A stretch of DNA of 64,000 bases from Atopsyche davidsoni (taxonomy: Eukaryota > Arthropoda > Insecta > Trichoptera > Hydrobiosidae): NCBI GenBank assembly GCA_022113835.1, contig JAILWY010000004.1:2297501-2361500 (forward strand), written 5' to 3'. A model generated the notes under the pieces. It was not told where the DNA came from and did not search any database. It saw only the letters and a list, made by a program, of their open reading frames with translations. Below, in pieces: positions 22,126 through 33,915 of the stretch. The position numbers were made by a program, and so were the translations under genes. Position 1 is the stretch's first letter; the number at the start of each line of letters is the position of its first letter.

Positions 22126-22765
22126 AAAGGGGGCTGAGACCTTTGACGGGTCCGTTTTCGAGTTTTTTGATAACATTAGAAAATATTTTGCGAAAAATCT
22201 AGTGCACAAATATAAAAAGATTGTCTATATTAGATATATTCTTTTTAATAAATTTATTTTTAATATGATAGATAAATTCTAGATTCTAAACCATAACCCT
22301 GAAATCAAACCATTAGAGACATAACCCTGAAATCTCGTTGAGAAGTGTTATGTTGTCTCAGTTCTCTTTTATGGATTTGAAGCCTGGACACTCAAGACCG
22401 CTACTATGCAAAGATTTGAAGCATTTTAAATGTGGATATATAAGATAATCCTTAAAATACCATGAGTTGACCTAGTCATAAACGAAAGAGTCTTGCACAG
22501 AATGCGCATTGAAAGGGAACTCTTAACGTAGGTAAAGAAGCAAGAATAGGTATGGCATCCTCCAGCTGATTGTCTAAGAAAAAATCGAAGGAAAAAGGGG
22601 CATTAGAAGAAGGAAGTTCAGTGGCTGGGAGATCGGAAGTGCAGCCGGATTTGTGAGAGTGGCCCAGGATAGAGACATTTTCGTGGAAATGGTCTTCTAT
22701 GAGGAGGTTGGTGACCTCGAAAATGAACCCATCAAAGGTCTCAGCGCCCATTAAAATATTTCCAT
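22126..22765 (+). pseudogene. LINE reverse transcriptase C-terminal remnant, between inverted flanks
   Basis: Reading the + strand with frame changes gives VLFYGFEAWTLKTATMQRFE, then MWIYKIILKIP, INERVLHRMRIERELL and RKFSWLGD. This follows the tail of insect endonuclease-type LINE ORF2 proteins (LLYG.E.WTL, .R.EAFEMW..R..L.I.W.....NE.VL..., R...WLGH). Stops and frameshifts break it within about 22340-22650. GCTGAGACCTTTGACGGGTC near 22131 returns as its inverted, diverged copy near 22745, so the remnant lies between inverted 35-40 bp flanks. The - strand open frame over this area is a shadow. Confidence 0.7.
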
Positions 22766-22789
22766 GAAAAAACACACCCCGCAGAACAG

Positions 22790-23215
22790 GGGACCCGCTG
22801 AGACGTAATTCACCGGGATGCTAACTACCAGAGACCTTATCTCAGCAGGGAGGATTGCGGCCTCGCCAAGGGCAGCCTGAGCCGGGGAGTCCCAGATAAT
22901 ATTATTGTTAAGAATCCCAGCCAGTAAGGGAAGGGGGTGCTGCCACGAGCAACGGCCCTAGTCTCCGTGAAATACTCCCGTGTAATATCTCGGGGGCGCA
23001 AGATACTAGATATCGCACGTCATCGCCAGAGATGCCGCCTCGGCCTGCGCCTTTCAGCCCTGCCTACTTCCGGCCAAAGAACTTTCTTCCCTGCCGCCCG
23101 GATGCTAGTTTTGTATCTCGGACTCGAAGTTTGGTTCTGCGAATCGCGGTTAGGGGTTTCTCCGCTTGTTTTGTTATTGCTTATCAAATTCGCAAGTCGT
23201 GGGCAGTACGCTCTA
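22790..23215. other. Large GC-richer island
   Basis: More than 400 bp of raised G+C (GATGCCGCCTCGGCCTGCGC, TTCCCTGCCGCCCGGATGC). Two overlapping + strand frames cross it and neither resembles a known protein. No splice-bounded exon is convincing. A promoter or conserved noncoding region is possible. Confidence 0.35.
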
Positions 23216-23594
23216 CCAAACGCTACAGTGTTCCTTTAGAAAATATTCATACAACAATACATCCATAGAATCAGTTTAAAGCAATAGTGACGTAAATGAT
23301 ATTAGTAAAAAGCAAGTGCGAAGCAAAAATGCGATGTTTAGAAATAACTTGACAGTTAAAAATCCATTAACAACTAAAGGCTCTTCAAAACGATCACCTA
23401 CATAAATTTCAAATAAAAAAATGTTATACTAAGCACACACTCGACTAAAGTGCAAAAAAATTATCATTTAAATTTTTATTAAATGTTGAAGCAACAAAAC
23501 CTCTTTCTAACATCTAATAATCTTAATTCAGGAAATATTATTACTGATTTTTAAATGTCAATATTAATGTATAATACAATTTAAAATCACCTTA

Positions 23595-23735
23595 TATATT
23601 GGTTACTAATGTGATTAGGCATATTTTTTCACATATTAAAATTATTCAAAGAGTAATATAAGTCTGTTAAGGTAATTAAAACACACTTGATTGACGTTCA
23701 ATCCACAAAATAGACATTTATGTATTGGTATTACC
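23595..23735 (-). repeat. SINE tail fragments, rearranged
   Basis: GGTTACTAATGTGATTAGGC and CACATATTAAAATTATTC match the reversed body. AACACACTTGATTGACGTTC and AATCCACAAAATAGACATTT match the tail in the forward sense. The copy is short and old. Confidence 0.5.
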
Positions 23736-23786
23736 TAATTTTGAAGATGCGAAGTCTTGTTAATAAAACACGTACAATCAAACGGG

Positions 23787-23803
23787 GTTAGGTTAGGTTA
23801 GGT
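23787..23803 (+). repeat. TTAGG-like tract
   Basis: GGTTAGGTTAGGTTAGG, just over three units of the insect telomere repeat at an internal site. Too short and isolated to mark a chromosome end. Confidence 0.8.
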
Positions 23804-23809
23804 AGTGGA

Positions 23810-26800
23810 AGACGTTTTATGGTGTTTTCCCTAATTGTCTATGCGATCAACGTATTTAAAACTCATTTGTATGATGTAGCCATTCGCAGAATAAGGCTGC
23901 CCTCACGAGGAGGCACAATCAGGAACGCGATCTCCAGGTAGGAGGGATGTAAGCCGGGAATTAATTGAGGTCCTACACCGGAAGCCGACGGCAAACTAAG
24001 CCGGATGGAGCCAGATCAGTTCAAGTGATTAGGTCTTTGTATGAATTTAACATTGGGAAGTATAATTTTACAGTCTACACCTAGACTCTATTACATTTTA
24101 ATAGCGAAGTTCCGACACTTGGATTATTATATAAAACGCTTTGTAGTCCGATAGTTAATTTTCTGAGTACTTGCGAAGAAACGCACTGTTTTAATTTGGT
24201 TCAAAACAATTAATTTATAAATAAATACACATCTACACATCCAATTTATAGTTTTTGTAATGAAACGTTTATTATCGTGCAACCACTATATATATTTTTT
24301 TCATCTTTAGGTGCTATTTATTCAAAGTTTAGATTTATCGTCTGAAAAGAGCTCTCAAAATAAAAGTATCGTTTTAATTATAAGTTATAAATAATTTTTA
24401 AACTAACGAACTAAGCTTTTGAAACTAAACTATGAGAGTTTTCTTATTCTGATACTGACTGCAACTTTCTTTCCTACCCCCAAGATTACTTGCAGAGGGC
24501 AAAACTTTAGCATGCAAATTATGTGCTAAGAATATTAAATTTCACAATGTTTGATAATATTACAATAATGTATAAAATATTATCAGAGATAAAAAGACAC
24601 ACGACGGTATAAAGACATAAATAGGACTAACTGAAATAAATTATTAGTTTATAATATAATTGTGTGTGTCTTTGTTACATTAACAAATATTATTTTAAGC
24701 GTTTTTACCTTTCAAGAGCTTCGGCAGACCGAAGTATCAGAAGCATTAGAGCCTCATGGCTGCGTCTTAACAGGAAAACTTTTTTATAAACTCGTTAATT
24801 TCCCTTTCAGGGCATTAAATAAATTTAGTTCTAATTAAGTTAGTGCTCTGGGGGCCTCTTTCGAATATTATTTTATATTATCAAATGAAAAATGAGGTCT
24901 GAAGTCATGCAGTTATTGCCGTCTTTCCCATTACGCTACATAATTAAGGCTTTTAGTGCAACCCCATAATTAAATTTTATCTTCCGAGCCACCGAAGGTA
25001 ATTACTATTAAGCTTCAGGTAAAAATTAAAAACGGGATAATCGTAGAAGTAAATCATTTTTTTCCATACAATTTTTTTATTCACTCCCCTAATGCTGGCG
25101 CGGAAGGCTCCGGCGGCATTCAATGCTTTTAACAATATTGGAAAAACTCTTTTTTTTTTAATTTAAGTGCATCTGTTTTGATGAATTACAAAAACACTGC
25201 TGAAATATGAAATAAAATTGTATATCGTTTCTTCAGCATCGAAAAACACTGAAACGGTAACTCTTTTAAATGAATACTAAAAAAAATACTTTTGATTGGA
25301 ATGCAAAGTTTTGATTGCTTTAAAAATGCAGTTAAGATTATGAAGATTATTATATTCGAAATGAATTCAATTATAATTTTCTGTATAATGATTAGCACAA
25401 TACTTGTTAATTGGAAGCTTAATTATCGTTTTTTTTCCTTTATCAAAATTATTGGCTGCTTCTGACTCCAGTGTTTATTTCACTGGCTTTCAAGGACTTT
25501 TCGTTTATTTTTCATATATTTTAATCTCATTTGAAAAATATTTACTCCGTGTGATGCTTTTTCAATTTTGCTGATAAAACACAAGAGCGCTCTGAAACCA
25601 TAAACAGCTTTCAACTTTGAAAGTAAAATATAAAAGTGAAAATGAAAGCAAGTTTTTAACGCGCATGTTTATAATGAGAGATAAAAGCTGTTAATAGATT
25701 TATTCAGCAATATTTTAATGTTTCAAACAAAATTATTAATAATTTAATCCTATGAGAATCACATAGTCAAATATTCGATATGATTTAATTGACAAATTTT
25801 GTATATAGATAATTTTTTTTTACAATTGATAGACACTTAAAAAAACCTTACATTTTAGTCATATTTTTTAATTATTTAATTTTTATTTATTTATCAATCT
25901 GAGCGAGTATCCCTGACTTTTATTATAGAAAACATGTTATATGAAAATTCTACACATATGAGTATGAAAAGCTGATTTCATAAATGTTTATTTATAAATA
26001 TTTTAAATCTAGACTTATCTATACTACACTTATCATATTTATTTCTCACGATCTAAAATAAGTAAAAACTACTCGTTCAAGTAAATACTTGCTTAGTTAC
26101 GAACTAACAAATAGTTTTATCGATCTTCTTGTATACGCTTAACTAAGTATTATCAACAAACTCTAACAAAATTAGTATGATGTAATTTCAATACAAAGTT
26201 TGCGTAAAATATAATCTTTCTGATAAATAATTTCATTCGTTGATTGCATTGATTGGTACATATTCAACAAAAATCTAAAGATGATAAACCTTATTCGTCC
26301 AGACAAACGTTTCTATTTTTCTAATAAATAGTATCTTTAATATTCAGTAAAATAATCCAATGGTTAAATTTTTTTTCAGTACATTTTTAAATTTAATTAT
26401 TTTAAGTCTCTATATTGCTTTTACAGTTTAATATAGGAGCATATTTCACATAAACAGTTCAACTTTCTCTGTGAAGTTTCTTTGAGTTTATATTGCGAAT
26501 GAGATTTTACCTAGACTTGTGTACTTAAAAAAACACTTATTATCTCCAACTTTAGTATATTTATGCTTGCAATTTATCAAAGCTGAAACAATAGCTGCAT
26601 TTTATGCAGGCATTTAGTTCATAGCAGGATTAGTTGAAGGCATGTTCAGTATACAGTAGCTGAGCTGCAGTTGCAACGGTTTCATCCACCATAAATGCAG
26701 GTGCATTGTGCCTGGTTTTGCTGCAATACGGAATATCTCATCTAAATTTATGCCCGTGCCTTATTAGATCCCTTACCTGCTTTATATTTGTTGCTACCCA

Positions 26801-27220
26801 AATAATTTTAATATAAATCTTCCATACATTTCTACCTGTTCTTAATTAAACACATTTGCAAACCTTACAAAGCTTGAAACTATCTCCGTGTTTTCAATAC
26901 ATAATAACATCGATATTATCAACTTGAAGAAAAATATAGTGTTTATGAATATAACACGTGTTATATAGATAGATTTATAAGCTTTTATCAGCAACAATTT
27001 TTTTATAGGACGTAAAATGTATAAATATACTTATATTTTATACAGCACTTATATAAGAAATATTTATATTTTAAAACTGATGGTCAGATTTAAATCGTAT
27101 TTAGAGAAAATACGTACATAAATACAATTGTGGTTAACGATGAACTATTTGGTAATGAATAAATGTTATATTCCGATATTCTTCTCAAGTTTGTTGGTTT
27201 ATTTTAATTTTATTAGAAAA
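23810..27220. other. AT-rich noncoding DNA
   Basis: About 3.4 kb with no recognised gene. A GC-richer patch at 23880-24010 (CCCTCACGAGGAGGCACAAT) and a smaller one near 25085-25120 have no protein-like frame. No repeat family shared with the rest of the window was recognised here. Confidence 0.45.
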
Positions 27221-27221
27221 T

Positions 27222-27412
27222 AAGACACATTAGTTCACACATAGAAGATGATTAAAGAACTTCTCAGAAAAATATAATCGTGATTTTTGTGGGATTTGAA
27301 CCAACATCGCCAGGCTTACATAGCCGGTGTAAATAGTTAAGTAAATAATATAAGCCTGTAATAGGTAATAAATACGCACAATCCAAAAAATAGACATACA
27401 TAGAAAATAAGT
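27222..27412 (-). repeat. SINE copy, reversed, with rearranged tail
   Basis: CACATTAGTTCACACATAGA, then AATATAATCGTGATTTTTGT, the reversed B box GGGATTTGAACC and CTTACATAGCCGGTGTA form a reversed head and body. The head then joins a forward tail (AAGCCTGTAATAGGTAATAA, AATCCAAAAAATAGACATAC). It is internally inverted. Confidence 0.75.
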
Positions 27413-28190
27413 TTAAACTACTATCATTCAACTGCTCATCTCAAAGTGTTAAATATTTAAAAAATTCTATGATTTTTCTCAACATTTTTGGTTTGCAAAT
27501 TTAGTTTGCTTTGCAATTTTTAATTCTGCTTTATATAAGCGGTTTTTCTAGTTGCTTTTTTTTTGCGGTGTTTTACTATTCTACGGGCCGCGTTTGATTC
27601 TCTGAGCGGCAAGTTCAAACGGGGGCGGCTTCCTGTCCGGAAGGGAATTACCATATCCGGGGCCCGCCCCTGGGGGAAATCACATAGAACCTCCTGTGAC
27701 GTCTGGCAAGGCCCACCGTGGCTGATGCTAATGCAAAGGTGAAGGGACTACCTGCGAATCGCAACTGTTAATAAAAATGCTTACGAGGGAGGAAATCCCG
27801 CACGAAACAAATAACAGCCCTTGAAAAAAGCTGAAAATCTTATTACGCTGAATTTTTATAACGAGATCAAGAAAGATTTTTTTTCATTTGCATACTTTAT
27901 TTTATGTATGAATAATATTGTGTGTACTATTATGATTATGTATTTTTTTTTTTTTTAATTAAACACGCAGTTATAATATATAATGATTGTAATAATATAA
28001 ACAACCGTATCACTAAAACGTTGTATTCTTTTTAGTTTTAAGTACAACGAAGACCTTTGAAGGAGAAATAAAAATGAATAGTGTTATTTTTCTTTATTTT
28101 TTTATATTAATATATCAAACAGAATTAGTATGTACACATGAGGGTGATGCAATTTGTTTAGAGATATTTTAAAAAACACATTTTGAGTTT
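27413..28190. other. Noncoding DNA with a GC-richer island
   Basis: The island at about 27575-27800 (GGGGCCCGCCCCTGGGGGAA) has no gene-like frame. AT-rich DNA flanks it. Confidence 0.4.
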
Positions 28191-28195
28191 TACAT

Positions 28196-28445
28196 CTTCA
28201 ATATTTTTGAATAAAATACTGGAGTGATTTTCTACACTCTCTATCTTTCCAACAACCTCTCCTTCTAGCAATTGTTTACCTAATTGCTTATTATTATATA
28301 AAATCTCACTCTGTTTGATAATGCCAACGTGAAAGATTGGCGAAACCGATCACAAATAAAAACATTTAGAAAATCACTCGAGTATCTGATTCAAAAATAT
28401 TAAAATGGAATTCCACCAAGTACTCTCTGTCAAAAATATTGAATT
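28196..28445. mobile_element. Family A element with one intact hammerhead-like arm
   Basis: Begins CAATATTTTTGAATAAAATA and ends ACTCTCTGTCAAAAATATTG. The right arm carries TGTTTGATAATGCCAACGTG onward. The left arm is lost after GATTTTCTACACTC, where unrelated CT-rich DNA takes over. It is more decayed than the 17.5 kb copy. Confidence 0.65.
28312..28354 (+). ncRNA. Hammerhead-like motif (family A, diverged)
   Basis: TGT stem I, TTGATAA, extra T, stem II GCCAA/TTGGC, GAAA, then ACCGAT, C, ACA. Compared with the 17.7 kb copy the ACCGGT palindrome has one change and stem II loses one pair. The T-A version of the C3-G8 pair is the same as in the 17.7 kb copy. Confidence 0.45.
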
Positions 28446-31400
28446 TATTTTACATCGTTGTCAAGTAAACGGAGACATAAAACGAGTATTTATTTTGTAT
28501 TTATAAAATCTACACACGCAAAGGCGTCACAGTAATATTGCAAGAGAACAGTAACGCCATTACAGATAGTAACAAAAATATGATCCCTATTCTCTTCGGT
28601 GCATTACCAGTACGAAAAATAAATTATTTATGGAGACAATTCACAATAAAGTCCGTTATTTTATGCCACTGGCAGTACAGGTATTGTAGCTGCCATCCCC
28701 CTCGGTCCCCAGTCGATCGCTTTTCAGCATTTTAGCCAGCATTCCTCTGATCTCCAGCCTACTTATCTCTTCATCCCTCCGCTCCGACACAGGTCACTGT
28801 ACATTTCAATTTCTGTATTGGCTTTTATAAACCAGTTTTGGCACGTAACAACAAAATTTTAATTTAATATTTGAAGTGATATATCATAACAATCAACTTC
28901 AATGTATTTCAAAACATCACGTATAGATATATATATATATATACTTATTTTTTATGGTTTCAAAATTATATGCATATATGAAAATGCATCCATAACAATG
29001 TTTATTTCAGTTTTATTTCATATTGAAATATAATGATATTTTTTAATATCTATGAAAAAACATCACAACTGTAAATAAAGCATAATTCATCATTTTCTCA
29101 CACAGTCTGCGAAATCCGCAAATTTAATAAACTCTTCTCGCCAAATTTACGCGAAAGACCTGAACCTTTTTTTTTTTTAATCCGTTAATATGCATTGATT
29201 TGAATAATATATTAATAAATTCAACTCGAATGTGAATCCACCCTATATAAATTCAGATGGGCGTTTTTAAACCCACCCTATTGAAATCAAATCCATTCGG
29301 GATTCGGATAATGCTTTTGTATTATCGGCTATAGACGTATGAGCCGACGTGTTTGATATTTCAGTCAATATTCTACACAACCCACTGTTTTTTTTTTTAT
29401 TAATTATTGTAATATTGATAATGTTGTAGTTTTTACTTTTATACAAATAGATAAAAATAAAATTAATTAAATCATTATTCTACGATCAAAGAGCAACAAA
29501 CTCAATAACGTTAACAATAAAAAAAACTCTTAAAATCATTTTTTTCCTTACAAAGATATCACCACTGTAAAAAATTTTCCAAGTAAAAGCTTGAAGTACT
29601 TTAAAATTTCAATAAAAACTATAATTTCCCTTTTAAAATATATATCACTCATTTTTACCTTCTAGATATCTTTAAGAACATTTTTTGCATTATAGGGTTT
29701 GTAGACGTTCATTTATAAAAAAATAGATATCTACTGTTTGTTTTTAATTTAAAAAAGGTCAGAATTTTTAAACACGTACATTTTTAATATATTTTTTTAC
29801 ATCGTTAACAATTTAGAATATTTTGATAAAATCATAATATTTTGTCATTCTCTGCCATGCAGTTATTCAGTTTCCATGGAACAATTTTTTTTTATCGTGT
29901 TCACTACTATTTCAGTTTTATATATAGTCTATCCATTAGGCATCTGATATGTATGCTTAATTGAAAACGGACAGGTCCCCTCTGCTAGATGAGCAGACTC
30001 CCTTGATCCTAATTTAATTAAGGGTGTATTGAAACTTGGTCGGTTCTGTGTAATTGGCCAGAATCAAAATATCGTTCCGATGGAATAAATGGCCGTCGCC
30101 ATATCCGCAAGGCCAGCGAAACTATTCAACTGTGAATACTTCCAACGCTCCGAAATAATTATTAAATGTTTACTATTAAGGCATCGGAAAAAAATAATGA
30201 ATAGAATTATGTAGCAACTGTCAGTGAGATGCCTCTGTCAGACGAAAGAGCTCTCAATCTCACAGAAGCACATAGCTGTTGTTTCGTAAATCACTTGTTA
30301 AAAAAATCCAATCAAATTACTTAATTTGTAATCTATCACTCTGCGTATTTATTTTTGACATTTTCCTCAACGCAAATAAGTGGATTAAATATTTATGATA
30401 TAATCACGAAATATTATCAGATAAAGTTTAAAATTTCTACTCAAAATAATTAACTTTATAAATTTGATTTTCAACGGGTACTTTTTAAGAGCAATAATAA
30501 AACGGTAAGTTATTAAATATGTACATAATAAAACCAATAATTTTAAATAATAGTACGTAATCTTTGATATAGTCATTTCATTCGTTGCGGCGTAGTGTTA
30601 TAAATTTGGTTTTCTTTGAAAGCTGGTTAAGTCCAAATACCGCTTTCTTACCCAATATTTCTCTTTTTCCACATAATCAAACATTTTCAATACAAATTCA
30701 AATTTTCTTTTCAGGCATACAAGACCTTTTTAATAATAAAACACACCTCTCATATATATTATCAGATTCGTCGAACAAAACGTGATTTAGTGCCGAACGC
30801 CCGTCCTTTTGTCAGAAGAGCGTTTCGGATCGTTCATTGTTTTCAAATTTATTTCTACCTTGCATTATTTATTGAAATATTCAATCACATAAATAATGAT
30901 AACTAAACAAATCTACCTTGAGACCGTTAAAATTTTATTTAAAATGTATTCAGAAATGTAAATATCTGATATGAATTGTTACATGCAAAAAACGAATGCT
31001 TAGAAACACGTGATTTACTTTAAAATTCAGTAGGCTTACAAAATTAAATTAGATTCATCGTGAATTGTAGTACATATATAATTAATTATATAATCGATTT
31101 GTGCTCTTTTTTCGTACAATAACTTAATATACATTGATTTAATAATCCTTAAATCAATGGCATGCTTAGTGGGTGGCTCGTTTGATTGGGCAAACAGCGA
31201 TTTTCACGGCAGGTTTTTATATTTCACCTCCGCGTGCTTTCATCTCATCTCGTAATATTTTCATATAACATTTATTATTTAAATAGCGATGCCTGATTGA
31301 TGTTTATTCTGTTCAATTCCGCTCCAGCGATTTCATGTTCGGTAGAGTGATAACAAGATTTGCGCGCCGCCTCTGTGTTTTCAATTAACAATACAGTATT

Positions 31401-33650
31401 CAAAATCAAATTTAAAATACTTATTTTATAAAATATTACCCTTTATAGTTATTTTTTCTCACGTCTGCACAAATACACCTGTAAAAAAAAATCAGGTCGA
31501 ATGATTTTATTTTGTGTCAAAAAAACAACTTCATTACAATTTATAATTACGAGTATATAATATTAAAAAAAAAAAAAAAAACATTTGCTGTGTTTAAGAT
31601 GACTACAGGTTTTTTACACCTCATGTCATTTCAATGACTAATTTTTACATACATAAGAGTCTATAAAAATGTTTACAAAAAAAAAAAGTAAGACAAGTAA
31701 TATTTAAAAATAATTGGGACCCTTGATCTTAAATTTCTTGCGACCCAAACGTGTTCAAGAAAATTGGTTGATTTTCATAGAATTAAATTTTTTATAACAT
31801 TTCAACCCAAGCATATTATTTTTTCATTTTAAATTACAAAGTACTATAAAGAAACCATCTTCAAAATTCTGTCACAAATTTTTAAGTCCATTTTTAATTG
31901 TATTTGATGTTGTAATTTAAGTATTTTTTTTAATGTAAAACTTTGAACAAAAAACGTTTTCTTTTCTTGCGAAAAGAAAGCATTTTTTTCTTCTACGTGA
32001 ATTCGTCTGTGTAGACGAAATTTATGTTAAAATAATTTTCATTTTGTCAAGTCCTACCATTCACGCTAAAATATATATATTTTGAATCAAAGAAATAACT
32101 TTTGATAAGCAGATTTAAATCGGCGAAGTAAACGAAAATCTATACATTTCACACTTGAACAAAGTTTTCAGCACGTCTGGGGTGATTTATTTACTTTCTT
32201 AAAATTACATTTTATCCGAATCCATCATCGGGGGATTACAGAGAAGATATGCAAATTTGCAGAGTAGATTGGAGACACATTCTGAATATCAACACCTCCG
32301 AGCCTCAAAGGCCTCGTGCCTGCTCTAAAATAATTACTAAGTACAACAGATATAGAATTAAAAAATAAACATCCCAGAATCAACCGACCTTAACTCAATC
32401 CTCCACAAGACTGAAAATACAAGTGATTAATGTGGATTCCCCAGAAAAGCTCTGATTTTCTTTAGTATACTTTTTAAATTAAATACATTCCAGCTATTGT
32501 TAATTTAAAAAATGTTAATTGGAGTTTGATTAATCTTTTTACACTCTAGATCGCGAACTTCTGTTTTATTGCATGTTTGGACTGCCTTACAAAAATAATG
32601 GTTTTCGTCAAGATTTTCTGAATAAACTATTAGTGACATAAAGTGCACTCATGGTAATATTTTTCATGATTTTACTTAAAAAATAAGTCAATAACATGAT
32701 TCAGTAGACTTTTATACAAAAAATGTATATACACTGTACCTCCAATTTAAGGCTTATACTGTGCATATATCATAATGATCATTTGTTGCTTTTATTGTAA
32801 AAAACTTTATAAAATTTCAGTACCTGAATTGATTATTTTTATTTTTTATATAAATACTATTTCAACAAAACCAGCATTTAAATTTTTCGTGCTTTAATAT
32901 ATATATCTTTAATTCGAAAACGACTTCCGCCCTTCGTGGGGGATGAAGCAGAAAGAGTGGACGTCTAAATCGGTGGCCAGATTCGGTTATCTGGGAGGCG
33001 GCGGGACCGGAAGCCGAGAAAACAAACTCTTTTTTTAACTCCACTTCCGGCGATTGAGTAGAGAGAAAAAGCGCGACATGTTTTGACTCTTTTAACATTT
33101 TGCACCGCCCGAAAACGAGGGGGAATTTCTGCGTTTTTATTTAACATTTTGCATTTGATTCAAGCGCAAATAATGTTTCAACGAAAACAAAAATATTCCC
33201 AGCTCATTTTTGCATGTTTTTATTTATAATCAACAGTACCGCATACTTTAAAATTTTCATATATTATTGATAATACTTTCACAAACGGATATTTTGTTTC
33301 AAAACCGCGTGATGCTTAAAATTAAATGCACTGCATTACACATAAGAATGCCTTAAATTCTAGTATGAACTGAATGAAATTTCGTTTTAAAAATAATAAT
33401 AAAAGCAATCTTAGGGGGCGAGGTACGAACCGCCTTGTCTCAAATTTCTTTTTTAAATATTTGCCGGCTTAAGTACAGGGCGATTAGGAACATTAAATTT
33501 AATAAAAAGTATTCACTGCGTATTCTTGAACAAGAAGTAGAGAGTTTTATAATTAATTTGGACTTACTTTGGACCAAACATTCCATAGGACATCATATTT
33601 GATGAGACTTTGAACTTTAATTGATTTTTTAAAAAATTAATATTAATATA
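28446..33650. other. AT-rich noncoding DNA
   Basis: Over 5 kb without a recognised gene. GC-richer patches lie at about 28680-28800, 29985-30130 (containing ATGGCCGTCGCCATAT), 32240-32330 and 32925-33135. The last has overlapping - strand frames that match nothing known. A 3' splice-like TTTCTTTTCAG lies at about 30704-30714 with no supported exon after it. Confidence 0.45.
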
Positions 33651-33757
33651 ATTAAATCTTGTTGAGGCACAAGGTATTTGATTCGTGAAGATCCATTATT
33701 ATAATGATAAAAGTATCTTTGTATTTTGTCTTCACTTTGAGTTTATTAAAATTATTT

Positions 33758-33801
33758 GCATTGCTAGTTTCGACCCAATACACTGGGTCATCATCAGATG
33801 C
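33758..33801 (-). ncRNA. Hammerhead-like motif (family B, decayed cleavage site)
   Basis: GCAT, CTGATGA, T, GACCC...GGGTC, GAAA are intact. The ACTAGT palindrome is now ACTAGC and the cleavage base is A, so cleavage is unlikely. Confidence 0.5.
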
Positions 33802-33835
33802 TTAACTAAATAAACTTAACAAAATGTTTAGTTAA

Positions 33836-33879
33836 GCATCTGATGATGACTCAGTGTATTGGATCGAAACTAGTAATGC
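33836..33879 (+). ncRNA. Hammerhead-like motif (family B, stem II mismatch)
   Basis: GCAT, CTGATGA, T, then stem II with GACTC against GGATC (a mismatch and a wobble), GAAA, ACTAGT, A at the cleavage position and ATGC. It differs from the minus-arm twin at several stem positions. Confidence 0.45.
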
Positions 33880-33915
33880 AAATAATTTTAATAAACTCAA
33901 AGTGAAGACAAAATA

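Larger units (their letters stand above)
33655..33915. mobile_element. Family B inverted-repeat element, second copy
   Basis: Arms of about 100 bp face each other around a short loop of AACTAAATAAACTTAACAAA type. Each arm runs from AGTACTT/AAGTATCT-like ends through CACTTTGAGTTTATTAAAAT to a complete hammerhead-like motif. The same outer segment AAGGTATTTGATTCGTGAAG is present as in the 18.6 kb copy (AAGGCATTTGATTGGTGAAG). Both arms are nearly full length here, showing the intended symmetrical structure. Confidence 0.75.

Noticed and set aside
22476..22775. 99-residue open frame on the - strand
   Set aside because: The + strand of this region reads as the tail of a LINE reverse transcriptase, so this is a shadow frame.
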